Origin: Clostridia bacterium
Lineage (GTDB): Bacteria > Bacillota > Clostridia > Christensenellales > UBA3700
Assembly: GCA_900772745.1 (NCBI GenBank)
Contig: CAAGRV010000031.1
Span: 1-5,522 of the forward strand
Reading direction: 5' to 3'
DNA: 5,522 bases
The notes under the pieces were generated by a model. The model made no database searches, was not told where the DNA came from, and saw nothing but the letters and a program-made list of their open reading frames with translations. Shown here one piece after another: positions 1 through 5,289 of the stretch. Position 1 is the first letter of the stretch. Every line of letters starts with the position of its first letter. The translations under genes and the position numbers were made by a program.

Positions 1-948
1 GTATTTTCTCTTCAATGAGCGAATTTTGGCAATTCTTTGTTCAATTCTGTCATATTCGGCTTGGTCAAATTCGCAACTTTCGGCGAATTCTTCGAGCGAA
101 TAACTGAGATCTTTGAGCTCAGTTTGACAGCTGTCAATTCTCTCGACGAATTCTTCGAGCTCTTCCATATTGTCGTTCACTCGATTGAGCTCGTTGATAG
201 AAATCGCAAGTCGCTCCAACACACTGCCTTCTTCTCCGCTGATAAGCTCGTGACAAGTAGCAAGTGCGCTCACCAATCTCTCAGAATTGTTCATAATATT
301 GCGTTTGGCTACCAACTCTTCCTCTTCGCCCTCTTCAAGTTTTGCCTCGTCGATTTCGTCAAGTTGGTATTTGACAATGTCAATATTTTTGCTAAGCTCG
401 CTTAGACTGCCGTACTTTTTGAGTTTTGCAAGTATATCGGTATAATTTTTATACAAATCTTGTTGATTTGACTTGAGATTTTCTAGTTCACCCTTGCCAA
501 AATTGTCCACAATCTCCAAATGGCGAGAATTGTCGAGCATGCTTGCGCCCTCGTGCTGACCATAAATATCCACCAAAGTAGCCGTAATCTCTTTGAGAAT
601 AGCAAGCGTGACTTTCATACCGTTGATAGAACAAGAATTTTTGCCTTCGAGCGTCATACTGCGCTTGATAACCAATTCGTCATCGTCGTTGTCTATATCA
701 AAATTGGCAAGCACTGCCTGTGTGCGTGGGCTGTCGGCAATGTCAAAAGTCGCCAGCACGGACGACATACTTTCGCCGTGTCTGATGAGCGATTTGTCGG
801 CACGTTTGCCCAGTACAAAATTGATACTGTCAATAATGATAGATTTACCAGCACCAGTTTCGCCACTGAAAATATTAAGTCCCTTAGAAAATTCGACTTT
901 CAAATGAGAAATTATTGCAATATTGTTGATTGTAAGATCTTTTAACAT
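1..948 (-). CDS. recN: DNA repair protein RecN, N-terminal part (3' end beyond window)
   Basis: RecN is a cytoplasmic SMC-like ATPase that acts in recombinational repair of double-strand breaks. I translated this open frame by hand from the ATG at 948; it runs 316 codons without a stop to base 1, so the gene continues past the left edge (family members are about 550-570 residues). Residues 1-8 (MLKDLTIN) are the usual start of the ATPase head. Walker A GETGAGKS is at 29-36, followed by IIIDSI and GKRAD (47-51). LVDIYGQHE (125-133) matches the family's LVDIHGQHE motif, and YQLDEIDEAKLEEGEEEEL (194-212) matches the conserved segment entering the coiled coil. From about 213 the sequence is Glu/Lys-rich and predicted coiled coil. 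The signature motif, Walker B and second head half lie outside the window. The ATG is five bases after the argR stop and has no clear Shine-Dalgarno sequence, so translation is probably coupled to argR. Family assignment is secure. Confidence 0.95.
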   Translation of the reverse strand, partial: MLKDLTINNIAIISHLKVEFSKGLNIFSGETGAGKSIIIDSINFVLGKRADKSLIRHGESMSSVLATFDIADSPRTQAVLANFDIDNDDDELVIKRSMTLEGKNSCSINGMKVTLAILKEITATLVDIYGQHEGASMLDNSRHLEIVDNFGKGELENLKSNQQDLYKNYTDILAKLKKYGSLSELSKNIDIVKYQLDEIDEAKLEEGEEEELVAKRNIMNNSERLVSALATCHELISGEEGSVLERLAISINELNRVNDNMEELEEFVERIDSCQTELKDLSYSLEEFAESCEFDQAEYDRIEQRIAKIRSLKRKY

Positions 949-953
949 AGCGA

Positions 954-1406
954 TTAAAAACAGCTTTTAAGCTTGCTAACCACGATTTTGGCGTCGTGAT
1001 CTGTGTGCGTGGCAATAAAAATTGTATCATCACCCGCAATAGAACCCAAAATTTCTTCCATACCAAGGTTGTCCACAAAGGCAGCCGCAGAGTTAGCACC
1101 GCCGTGCACAGTCTTGACTACAACCAAGTTGCCCGCTTGTTGGATAGCAACAACGCTCTCACGGAAGATATTGACGTACTTAGACAAGTCGCCATAAGTT
1201 GAGGCAATTCTCACTTGAGAATATTTGTATTTTTTCTCTTTGCCAGCGACTTTGACCAGTTCGAGCTCTTTGATATCACGAGATGCGGTGGCTTGAGTCA
1301 CGTTGCAACCCTTGTCAATCAAAATCTTTACAAGCTCTTCTTGGGTGTCAATTTCCCACTCGGCAATTATGCTCAAAATGAGCTCTTGTCTTTGTTTTTT
1401 GGTCAT
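954..1406 (-). CDS. argR: Arginine repressor ArgR/AhrC
   Basis: This is a 150-residue protein, the normal length for the hexameric arginine-responsive repressor that controls arginine biosynthesis and catabolism genes by binding ARG boxes. The N-terminal winged helix-turn-helix spans about residues 1-65. Its recognition helix contains TQATASRDIKEL (37-48), with the Ser-Arg pair at 42-43 that contacts DNA in the family. The C-terminal oligomerisation and arginine-binding domain spans about 75-150. It carries HGGANSAAAFVDNL (101-114), matching the family's G-A-A-x-x-I/V-D pattern, and GSIAGDDTIFI (121-131). The adjacent Asp126-Asp127 correspond to the Asp pair that binds arginine at the trimer interface. 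The start is fixed by GGGGAG six bases upstream, inside the last codons of nadK, and only one base separates the nadK stop from this ATG. A possible operator for ArgR lies before nadK, suggesting autoregulation; that part is inference. The function call is secure. Confidence 0.96.
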   Translation of the reverse strand: MTKKQRQELILSIIAEWEIDTQEELVKILIDKGCNVTQATASRDIKELELVKVAGKEKKYKYSQVRIASTYGDLSKYVNIFRESVVAIQQAGNLVVVKTVHGGANSAAAFVDNLGMEEILGSIAGDDTIFIATHTDHDAKIVVSKLKSCF

Positions 1407-1407
1407 C

Positions 1408-2238
1408 TTAATCTCCCCAGTTGCTTAGTTTGTGCAACAATTTTTGATAAAAATTGATATTGTTCAGTCTGATAAATTTTGCAGAAAACCCATTTTTTTC
1501 TACATTTACTGTTGTGTTTGAATGGAATTTTGCCACAATTTTGCCATCAACGACCAGTTTCATACCACTAGAATTGGTGGTAGACAAACTGATTTTGCTG
1601 TTGCCGTTGACCACCATTGGACAGCTGTGCAAAGTGTGTGGGCACACCATATTGATAAGCAATGCGTCCACGTCAGGTGACAAGATAGGACCAGCGCAAG
1701 ACAAAGAATACGCTGTCGAGCCAGTAGGCGTCGAAACAAGCACGCCATCGCCCCTGATTTTGTCAGTGTAAGTGTCGTCAATGTCAATGGCAACCGTCAC
1801 AATATGGCAGTTGTCAATGCTAGACAAAAGCACCTCATTGAGCGAATAAAAGACTTTGCCCGCTACGCTCACTTTGAGCATAAGTCTGTCCTCAATGTCA
1901 AAATCACCCGCCAAGAGTCTGTCCACAGCGCTGTCAATTTGAGTCTTATCAAGCTCAGTCAAAAAGCCGATTTTGCCCATATTGATACCAAGGATAGGTT
2001 TGTTGTGTGTTGCACATTTGGACATAACGGACAACATAGTACCATCACCGCCGAACGCCACAAGAATATCGCACTCTCGCACGACTTTGCTCATTGTATA
2101 AAAATTGTTTGGATAATACTCTTTAGCATTGTCGCAAACAAAATAACTAGCACCTTTTTTGTCCAAAGTGTCAGTAAATTGCTTGCATACTTTGCAGTCT
2201 ATATCCCTATTTAAGTTGGTATAAATTCCAAATTTCAT
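1408..2238 (-). CDS. nadK: NAD kinase (ATP/polyphosphate-NAD kinase)
   Basis: NAD kinase phosphorylates the 2'-hydroxyl of NAD to make NADP, using ATP (some bacterial forms also use polyphosphate), in the cytoplasm. The 276-residue product has the diagnostic motifs in order. GGDGT is at 63-67 in an AFGGDGTML context and holds the catalytic Asp. GINMGKIGFLTEL (84-96) follows. The NE pair that contacts the substrate is at 134-135. The glycine-rich motif RGDGVLVSTPTGSTAYSLS begins at 162 and continues into CAGP (181-184). VDGK (230-233) lies in the C-terminal beta domain. The N-terminus MKFGIYTNLNRD and the length are normal for Gram-positive enzymes. The gene is 27 bases after tlyA and one base before argR. 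The ATG has no Shine-Dalgarno sequence but sits six bases after a perfect TATAAT, so it may be read from a leaderless transcript. Family identity is certain; the start is well supported by the fit to the family N-terminus. Confidence 0.97.
   Translation of the reverse strand: MKFGIYTNLNRDIDCKVCKQFTDTLDKKGASYFVCDNAKEYYPNNFYTMSKVVRECDILVAFGGDGTMLSVMSKCATHNKPILGINMGKIGFLTELDKTQIDSAVDRLLAGDFDIEDRLMLKVSVAGKVFYSLNEVLLSSIDNCHIVTVAIDIDDTYTDKIRGDGVLVSTPTGSTAYSLSCAGPILSPDVDALLINMVCPHTLHSCPMVVNGNSKISLSTTNSSGMKLVVDGKIVAKFHSNTTVNVEKNGFSAKFIRLNNINFYQKLLHKLSNWGD
1413..1418 (-). promoter_or_regulatory. Ribosome binding site of argR
   Basis: On the minus strand GGGGAG is followed by six bases and then the argR ATG. 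It overlaps the codons for the last residues of nadK (Trp-Gly-Asp, then TAA). It is the strongest Shine-Dalgarno sequence in the window. It fixes the argR start and lets ArgR be initiated independently of, or coupled to, nadK termination. Confidence 0.8.
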
Positions 2239-2244
2239 ACAAAT

Positions 2245-2273
2245 ATTATAGACTAAAATGTATAATTATTCAA
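2245..2273 (-). promoter_or_regulatory. Predicted sigmaA-type promoter of nadK-argR-recN (leaderless)
   Basis: On the minus strand TTGAAT (2273-2268; matches TTGACA at the four bases TTGA) is followed by exactly 17 bases and a perfect TATAAT (2250-2245). The -35 hexamer covers the last codon and the first base of the stop codon of tlyA. Only six bases (ATTTGT) separate the -10 from the nadK ATG. A start point six to eight bases after the -10 would therefore fall at or just inside the initiation codon, predicting an mRNA with no 5' leader. This agrees with the lack of a Shine-Dalgarno sequence. The gap is very AT-rich, so chance resemblance is possible, but hexamers plus optimal spacing in the only gap between tlyA and nadK make it a good candidate. 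Confidence 0.6.
2259..2272. promoter_or_regulatory. Candidate ARG box (ArgR operator) overlapping the nadK -35
   Basis: The minus strand reads TGAATAATTATACA. The core ARG-box pattern known from ArgR/AhrC proteins is TGAAT, four A/T bases, ATTCA. This site matches 13 of the 14 core positions and is a near-perfect palindrome (six of seven base pairs). The flanking bases fit the longer consensus poorly, and I see no second box beside it. It covers most of the -35 hexamer of the predicted promoter that would transcribe argR, which is where a repressor would act. Autorepression by ArgR is an inference. The AT-rich setting lowers confidence. Confidence 0.45.
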
Positions 2274-2988
2274 TAGTTTTGATTAGGAATATCAAAAATT
2301 CTATATTTTTCTTTTCTTTAATTGGCGCAGTTGTTGTTCCCAAGACCTCGAAACCTAGACTTTTCGCAAAGTTTTTTATCTCTTCAAGAGCCTCTTCTCT
2401 TGCCTTTTTGTCGGTCACAATACCAGTTTTGGACAAGTATTTTTTGCCTACCTCGAATTGAGGTTTGACAAGTGCAATACACTTTCCACCCACGCTAAGC
2501 AGATTGTGCACAGTAGGCAAAATAAGTTTGAGTGAAATGAACGAAACGTCCACCGAACAAAATTCACACTTCTCGCCCAAATCTTGCCAAGTCAAAAATC
2601 TTGCGTTGGTTCTGTCTTTGACCACGACTTTAGGATTGTTTTTTAGCTCGTCATCAAAGGCACATTCGCCCACGTCGACTGCATAAACTTTCTCAGCGCC
2701 AGCTTGCAACATACAATCGGTAAATCCGCCATTCGACGCACCAATATCGGCGCAAATCAATCCACTTGGCGCATATCCAAAATCATCGAAAGCCTTTTGG
2801 AGTTTGTCGCCACCTATCGAGGCAAAAGAAAAATTGGCAAGTATCTCTACTTTGTCAATTTCGCTCACATCAAGTGCGGCTTTTGTCGCAACTTTGCCAC
2901 CAACACTGACCATATTTTCTTTGATCATTTGTTGGGCTTTGGTGCGAGAATAACCCCTATTTTCTACCAAATATTTGTCCAATCTCAT
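2266..2988 (-). CDS. tlyA: TlyA-family rRNA 2'-O-methyltransferase (S4 + FtsJ domains)
   Basis: Proteins of this family methylate ribose 2'-hydroxyls in rRNA (C1409 of 16S and, in some, C1920 of 23S) using SAM; many are annotated as hemolysin A. The 240-residue product starts with an S4 RNA-binding domain (MRLDKYLVENRGYSRTKAQQ, about 1-50). A Rossmann methyltransferase domain follows, with the SAM motif DIGASNGGFTD (81-91) and AVDVG (103-107). The K-D-K-E catalytic tetrad appears as Lys62, Asp147 (in DVSFISL), Lys175 (in KPQFEVG) and Glu230 (in NIEFL). These lie seven or eight residues before K69, D154, K182 and E238 of Mycobacterium tuberculosis TlyA as I recall its numbering, so the fit is close. 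The protein is somewhat shorter than the usual 260-280 residues, and the linker before Lys62 departs from the family. The ATG overlaps the dxs stop (ATGA) without a strong Shine-Dalgarno sequence, implying translational coupling. The exact rRNA target is not shown by the sequence. Confidence 0.92.
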   Translation of the reverse strand: MRLDKYLVENRGYSRTKAQQMIKENMVSVGGKVATKAALDVSEIDKVEILANFSFASIGGDKLQKAFDDFGYAPSGLICADIGASNGGFTDCMLQAGAEKVYAVDVGECAFDDELKNNPKVVVKDRTNARFLTWQDLGEKCEFCSVDVSFISLKLILPTVHNLLSVGGKCIALVKPQFEVGKKYLSKTGIVTDKKAREEALEEIKNFAKSLGFEVLGTTTAPIKEKKNIEFLIFLIKTIE

Positions 2989-4682
2989 AGCTTTTTCACG
3001 AAGTCCACTATGCTAAGAGCGTCCAAATTATGCTCTTTCAAAATCTCTGCAGTTGAGGCTTGAATATATGTATTGTCGCCCAAATTCTTTGCAAAAATCT
3101 CCACACCTGCATTGCTTTGTGCATAATATTCGAGGACTGCTGACCACAATCCGCCACAGCTTGCGTTGTCTTCTAGTACTACAATTTTTGTGTTCTTGAT
3201 TTCATCTAGCATATCGCTATCCAATGGTTTTACAAATCTTGCATTGATGACGTTGACATTGATATTTTTGCTTGCAAGCCTTTCGGCAGCATTCATCGCA
3301 ACTTCATTCATCAACGCACCGCCAGCCAAAATTGTAACTTTGTTGTCCGCATCGAAAGATATTTTTTCAAACTTGCCCATTTGGATAGGCTCATGCACTT
3401 GCCAAGTATATTTGGACTCGCCTTTTGGATATCTGATAGCCACTGGACAGTTGCATTTGATTGAAAAATCAAGCATATTTTCCAGTTCTACATAGTCTTT
3501 TGGTTGCATTATGCAAATATTTGGCATGCATCTTAGGAAAGAAACGTCATAGATACCTTGATGGGTTTCGCCGTCATTGCTCACAATACCCGCTCTGTCA
3601 ATGCAAACTATCACTGGCAAATTGTTGAGGCAAATATCGTGCAACAAGTTGTCAAAAGCGCGTTGCAAAAATGACGAATAAACGGCAAAATATGGTCTTT
3701 TGCCACCAAGAGCAAGTCCCGACGACATAGTCATAGCATGTGCCTCAGCAATGCCCACGTCGACAAATCGTTCCTTGTGCTTTTGGGCAAAATCGTTGAG
3801 TCCCACGCCGTCTTTCATAGCTGCGGTGATTGCCCAAATATCCTCGTTTTCGTCAGCCATTTTGCACAATTTTTGTCCAAAAACTTTGGAAAAAGAATTG
3901 GAAGAAATGCTGGTGCTGTATCCGTGATAGCCAACCGGATCATCTTCGGCAGGCTTATATCCTTTGCCTTTTTGGGTAACTGCATGGATAATAACAGTTT
4001 TTTCGGACTCTTTCGCCCATTCCAAAGCCTTGATAATCTCATCGAAATTGTGTCCGTCAATACTTCCATAGTATTTTACGCCAATGCGATTGAGCGAATT
4101 GGACTTGGTCAAGCTGTCCAATCTTGACAAAAAATATGAAGTGTAAGTTTCATTTTCGGATATGGACATTTTGTTGTCATTGATGATAATTATTTGCTTA
4201 TTTGAGCCAAAAGAAATATCGTTGAGAGCCTCACAAATAAGTCCTCCCGTCATAGCCCCGTCGCCCAAAATAGAAATGATTTGGCTATCTGTCAAAGCCC
4301 TTGCAAGTCCGCAAGCTATGGACAAGGAAGTAGATGCGTGACCAGTGTTGGCGGTATCGAATTCGCTCTCTTGGAATTTTGGAAAACCTGAGACGCCATC
4401 ACTTTGTCTAAGACGCCTAAATCCTTCTTTTCTGCCCGTCAAAATTTTGTGGGTATAACATTGGTGTCCCACGTCAAAAATCAATTTGTCTTTTGGAAAA
4501 TCGAACACATAGTGAAGACCAACCACCAACTCAACCACGCCCAAATTGGACGATAGGTGACCGCCATTTTGGAGCACAGAATTGACAATGAGTTCTCTTA
4601 TGTCACCAGACAACTCTTCCAGTTGATTTATATTTAGTTTTTTGACATCATTTGATGTGTTAATCTTGTCTAAAATGCTCAT
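2985..4682 (-). CDS. dxs: 1-deoxy-D-xylulose-5-phosphate synthase
   Basis: Dxs condenses pyruvate and glyceraldehyde 3-phosphate into DXP with thiamine diphosphate (TPP). This is the first step of the MEP isoprenoid pathway and also feeds thiamine and pyridoxal synthesis. Domain I has the conserved N-terminus (LDKIN, LEELSGDIRELIV), GGHLSSNLGVVEL with His42, and DVGHQCYTHKILTGR. The TPP/Mg motif GDGAMTGG (140-147) pairs with NDN (168-170). Domain II carries GIAEAHAMT with the catalytic Glu313, YSSFLQRA (335-342), DRAG (362-365) and GETHQG with His374 (371-376). The transketolase C-terminal domain follows (ARFVKPLD at 481-488, GGLWSAVLE at 510-518). At 565 residues it is about 55 shorter than typical enzymes, because loops between domains I and II are trimmed. 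The start is supported by the family N-terminus and by AAGGA five bases upstream. The gene begins inside the end of the upstream membrane protein gene and ends in a four-base overlap with tlyA. All catalytic residues I can place are present, so it should be active. Confidence 0.97.
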   Translation of the reverse strand: MSILDKINTSNDVKKLNINQLEELSGDIRELIVNSVLQNGGHLSSNLGVVELVVGLHYVFDFPKDKLIFDVGHQCYTHKILTGRKEGFRRLRQSDGVSGFPKFQESEFDTANTGHASTSLSIACGLARALTDSQIISILGDGAMTGGLICEALNDISFGSNKQIIIINDNKMSISENETYTSYFLSRLDSLTKSNSLNRIGVKYYGSIDGHNFDEIIKALEWAKESEKTVIIHAVTQKGKGYKPAEDDPVGYHGYSTSISSNSFSKVFGQKLCKMADENEDIWAITAAMKDGVGLNDFAQKHKERFVDVGIAEAHAMTMSSGLALGGKRPYFAVYSSFLQRAFDNLLHDICLNNLPVIVCIDRAGIVSNDGETHQGIYDVSFLRCMPNICIMQPKDYVELENMLDFSIKCNCPVAIRYPKGESKYTWQVHEPIQMGKFEKISFDADNKVTILAGGALMNEVAMNAAERLASKNINVNVINARFVKPLDSDMLDEIKNTKIVVLEDNASCGGLWSAVLEYYAQSNAGVEIFAKNLGDNTYIQASTAEILKEHNLDALSIVDFVKKL

Positions 4683-5238
4683 TTTTGTCCTTTTTCTTTG
4701 GTGTCAGCCGTGTCAACAGCTTGGCAACCATCACTATGATTTGTTCACTATTGGTGACCGAAATGCCCTTTACGGTGGCTTTTCCGCCCACGGTCAAGGC
4801 GGTAACAATACTAGATACAACTATCGTCGCAATCAGTCCATTCAGACCAATTTGGCTGAGTTTGATAGATATATTGACACAACAACCGCCACTCAAAATA
4901 CCGCACATATCGCCCACGACGTCGTTGCAAATATTGTTGACTTTTTCGCTACTTTCGATAAGTTTTTGCACAACTTTTCTCACCCTCACACAAGGCGAAT
5001 ATCTCATCGCCACTTCGAGATTGCTCGACGTCGCACTTACCCCTATCGAATCGAAAATTATACTTACCAGTATCAAGAACGCCAAAATAAATATCTGTAT
5101 GATAATATCCGACGACTTGGTAGCTATTTGTGACACCAGTCCGACAACAACTGCAAGAAAAAATGTAAATGTCGTCACTTGGATTGTCCAAATTACATAT
5201 TCTCTGTTGTTTTGCCCCAGTTTTTGATTTTTGCCCAT
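4660..5238 (-). CDS. Conserved multi-spanning membrane protein, function unknown (often annotated CorB-like)
   Basis: This 192-residue protein looks like an inner-membrane protein. Hydrophobic spans lie at about residues 15-36 and 44-68, and a third at about 131-150. A less hydrophobic Gly/Cys-rich stretch at 109-126 may re-enter or line the membrane. The C-terminus is short and strongly charged (PKKKDKNEHFRQD). I recognise a pattern from a small Firmicutes membrane family loosely annotated as Mg/Co transporter CorB: IIFDSIGVSATSS (60-72) followed by NNICNDVVGDMCGILSG (101-117) and TALTVGGKA (146-154). No CBS or CorC domain follows, so the CorB label is weak and transport is not demonstrated. 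Cysteines at 104, 112, 119 and 120 cluster around the second motif. The gene sits 47 bases after ispA, overlaps dxs by 23 bases, has no Shine-Dalgarno sequence, and is preceded by a predicted promoter. Being a real gene is well supported; the function is not. Confidence 0.82.
   Translation of the reverse strand: MGKNQKLGQNNREYVIWTIQVTTFTFFLAVVVGLVSQIATKSSDIIIQIFILAFLILVSIIFDSIGVSATSSNLEVAMRYSPCVRVRKVVQKLIESSEKVNNICNDVVGDMCGILSGGCCVNISIKLSQIGLNGLIATIVVSSIVTALTVGGKATVKGISVTNSEQIIVMVAKLLTRLTPKKKDKNEHFRQD
4688..4692 (-). promoter_or_regulatory. Ribosome binding site of dxs
   Basis: On the minus strand AAGGA is followed by five bases (CAAAA) and the dxs ATG at 4682. It lies inside the coding region of the upstream membrane protein, whose frame continues 23 bases into dxs. 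The site supports the ATG at 4682 as the true start despite the overlap. Confidence 0.65.
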
Positions 5239-5260
5239 ATTTTATTATACGATTATATGG

Positions 5261-5289
5261 ACTATATTATTTATTTTATTCTATATCAA
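5261..5289 (-). promoter_or_regulatory. Predicted sigmaA-type promoter of the membrane protein-dxs-tlyA unit
   Basis: On the minus strand TTGATA (5289-5284; five of six bases of the -35 consensus) is followed by a 17-base all-A/T spacer except one G, then TATAGT (5266-5261; five of six bases of the -10 consensus). The -35 overlaps the TGA stop of ispA. Predicted initiation would be near 5252-5255, leaving a leader of about 15 bases. Two further TATAAT hexamers lie closer to the ATG (5257-5252 and 5249-5244) but have no matching -35 at normal spacing. The high AT content makes chance matches easy, so this is a moderate call. Confidence 0.5.

Noticed and set aside
124..137. Perfect 14-base palindrome TTGACAGCTGTCAA inside recN
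   Set aside because: A palindrome this long is expected roughly once per few windows of this size by chance, it is fully coding, and no partner site or regulatory context is visible.
520..945. Plus-strand open frames opposite the recN 5' region
   Set aside because: The minus strand here encodes RecN with Walker A and other conserved motifs; the antisense frames show no domain.
954..976. Possible terminator at the end of argR: AGCTT-AA-AAGCT on the minus strand followed by GTTTTT
   Set aside because: The stem is only five base pairs with an impossibly tight loop (or four pairs with a four-base loop), contains few G/C pairs, lies inside the argR coding end, and recN follows five bases after the argR stop. 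Too weak to call.
2985..2988. TGA as a Trp codon (Mollicutes code)
   Set aside because: dxs and ispA both end at TGA exactly where the protein families end, tlyA starts in the overlap, and Trp residues in the proteins are encoded by TGG.
3745..3760. Dxs AEAHA in place of the common AEQHA motif as a sign of lost activity
   Set aside because: The catalytic Glu313 and the His are retained, and I recall variation at the middle position in Firmicutes homologues, so this is probably ordinary divergence.
3738..4127. Plus-strand 129-codon open frame opposite dxs, and similar ones opposite tlyA and nadK
   Set aside because: The opposite strand is continuously explained by conserved enzymes; the plus-strand translations have no family features.
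4642..5227. Long plus-strand open frames opposite the membrane protein gene (about 160-180 codons)
   Set aside because: They lie antisense to a gene with family-like motifs and good neighbours, lack recognisable domains, and have no Shine-Dalgarno sequence I can see. They are shadows of codon use on the minus strand.
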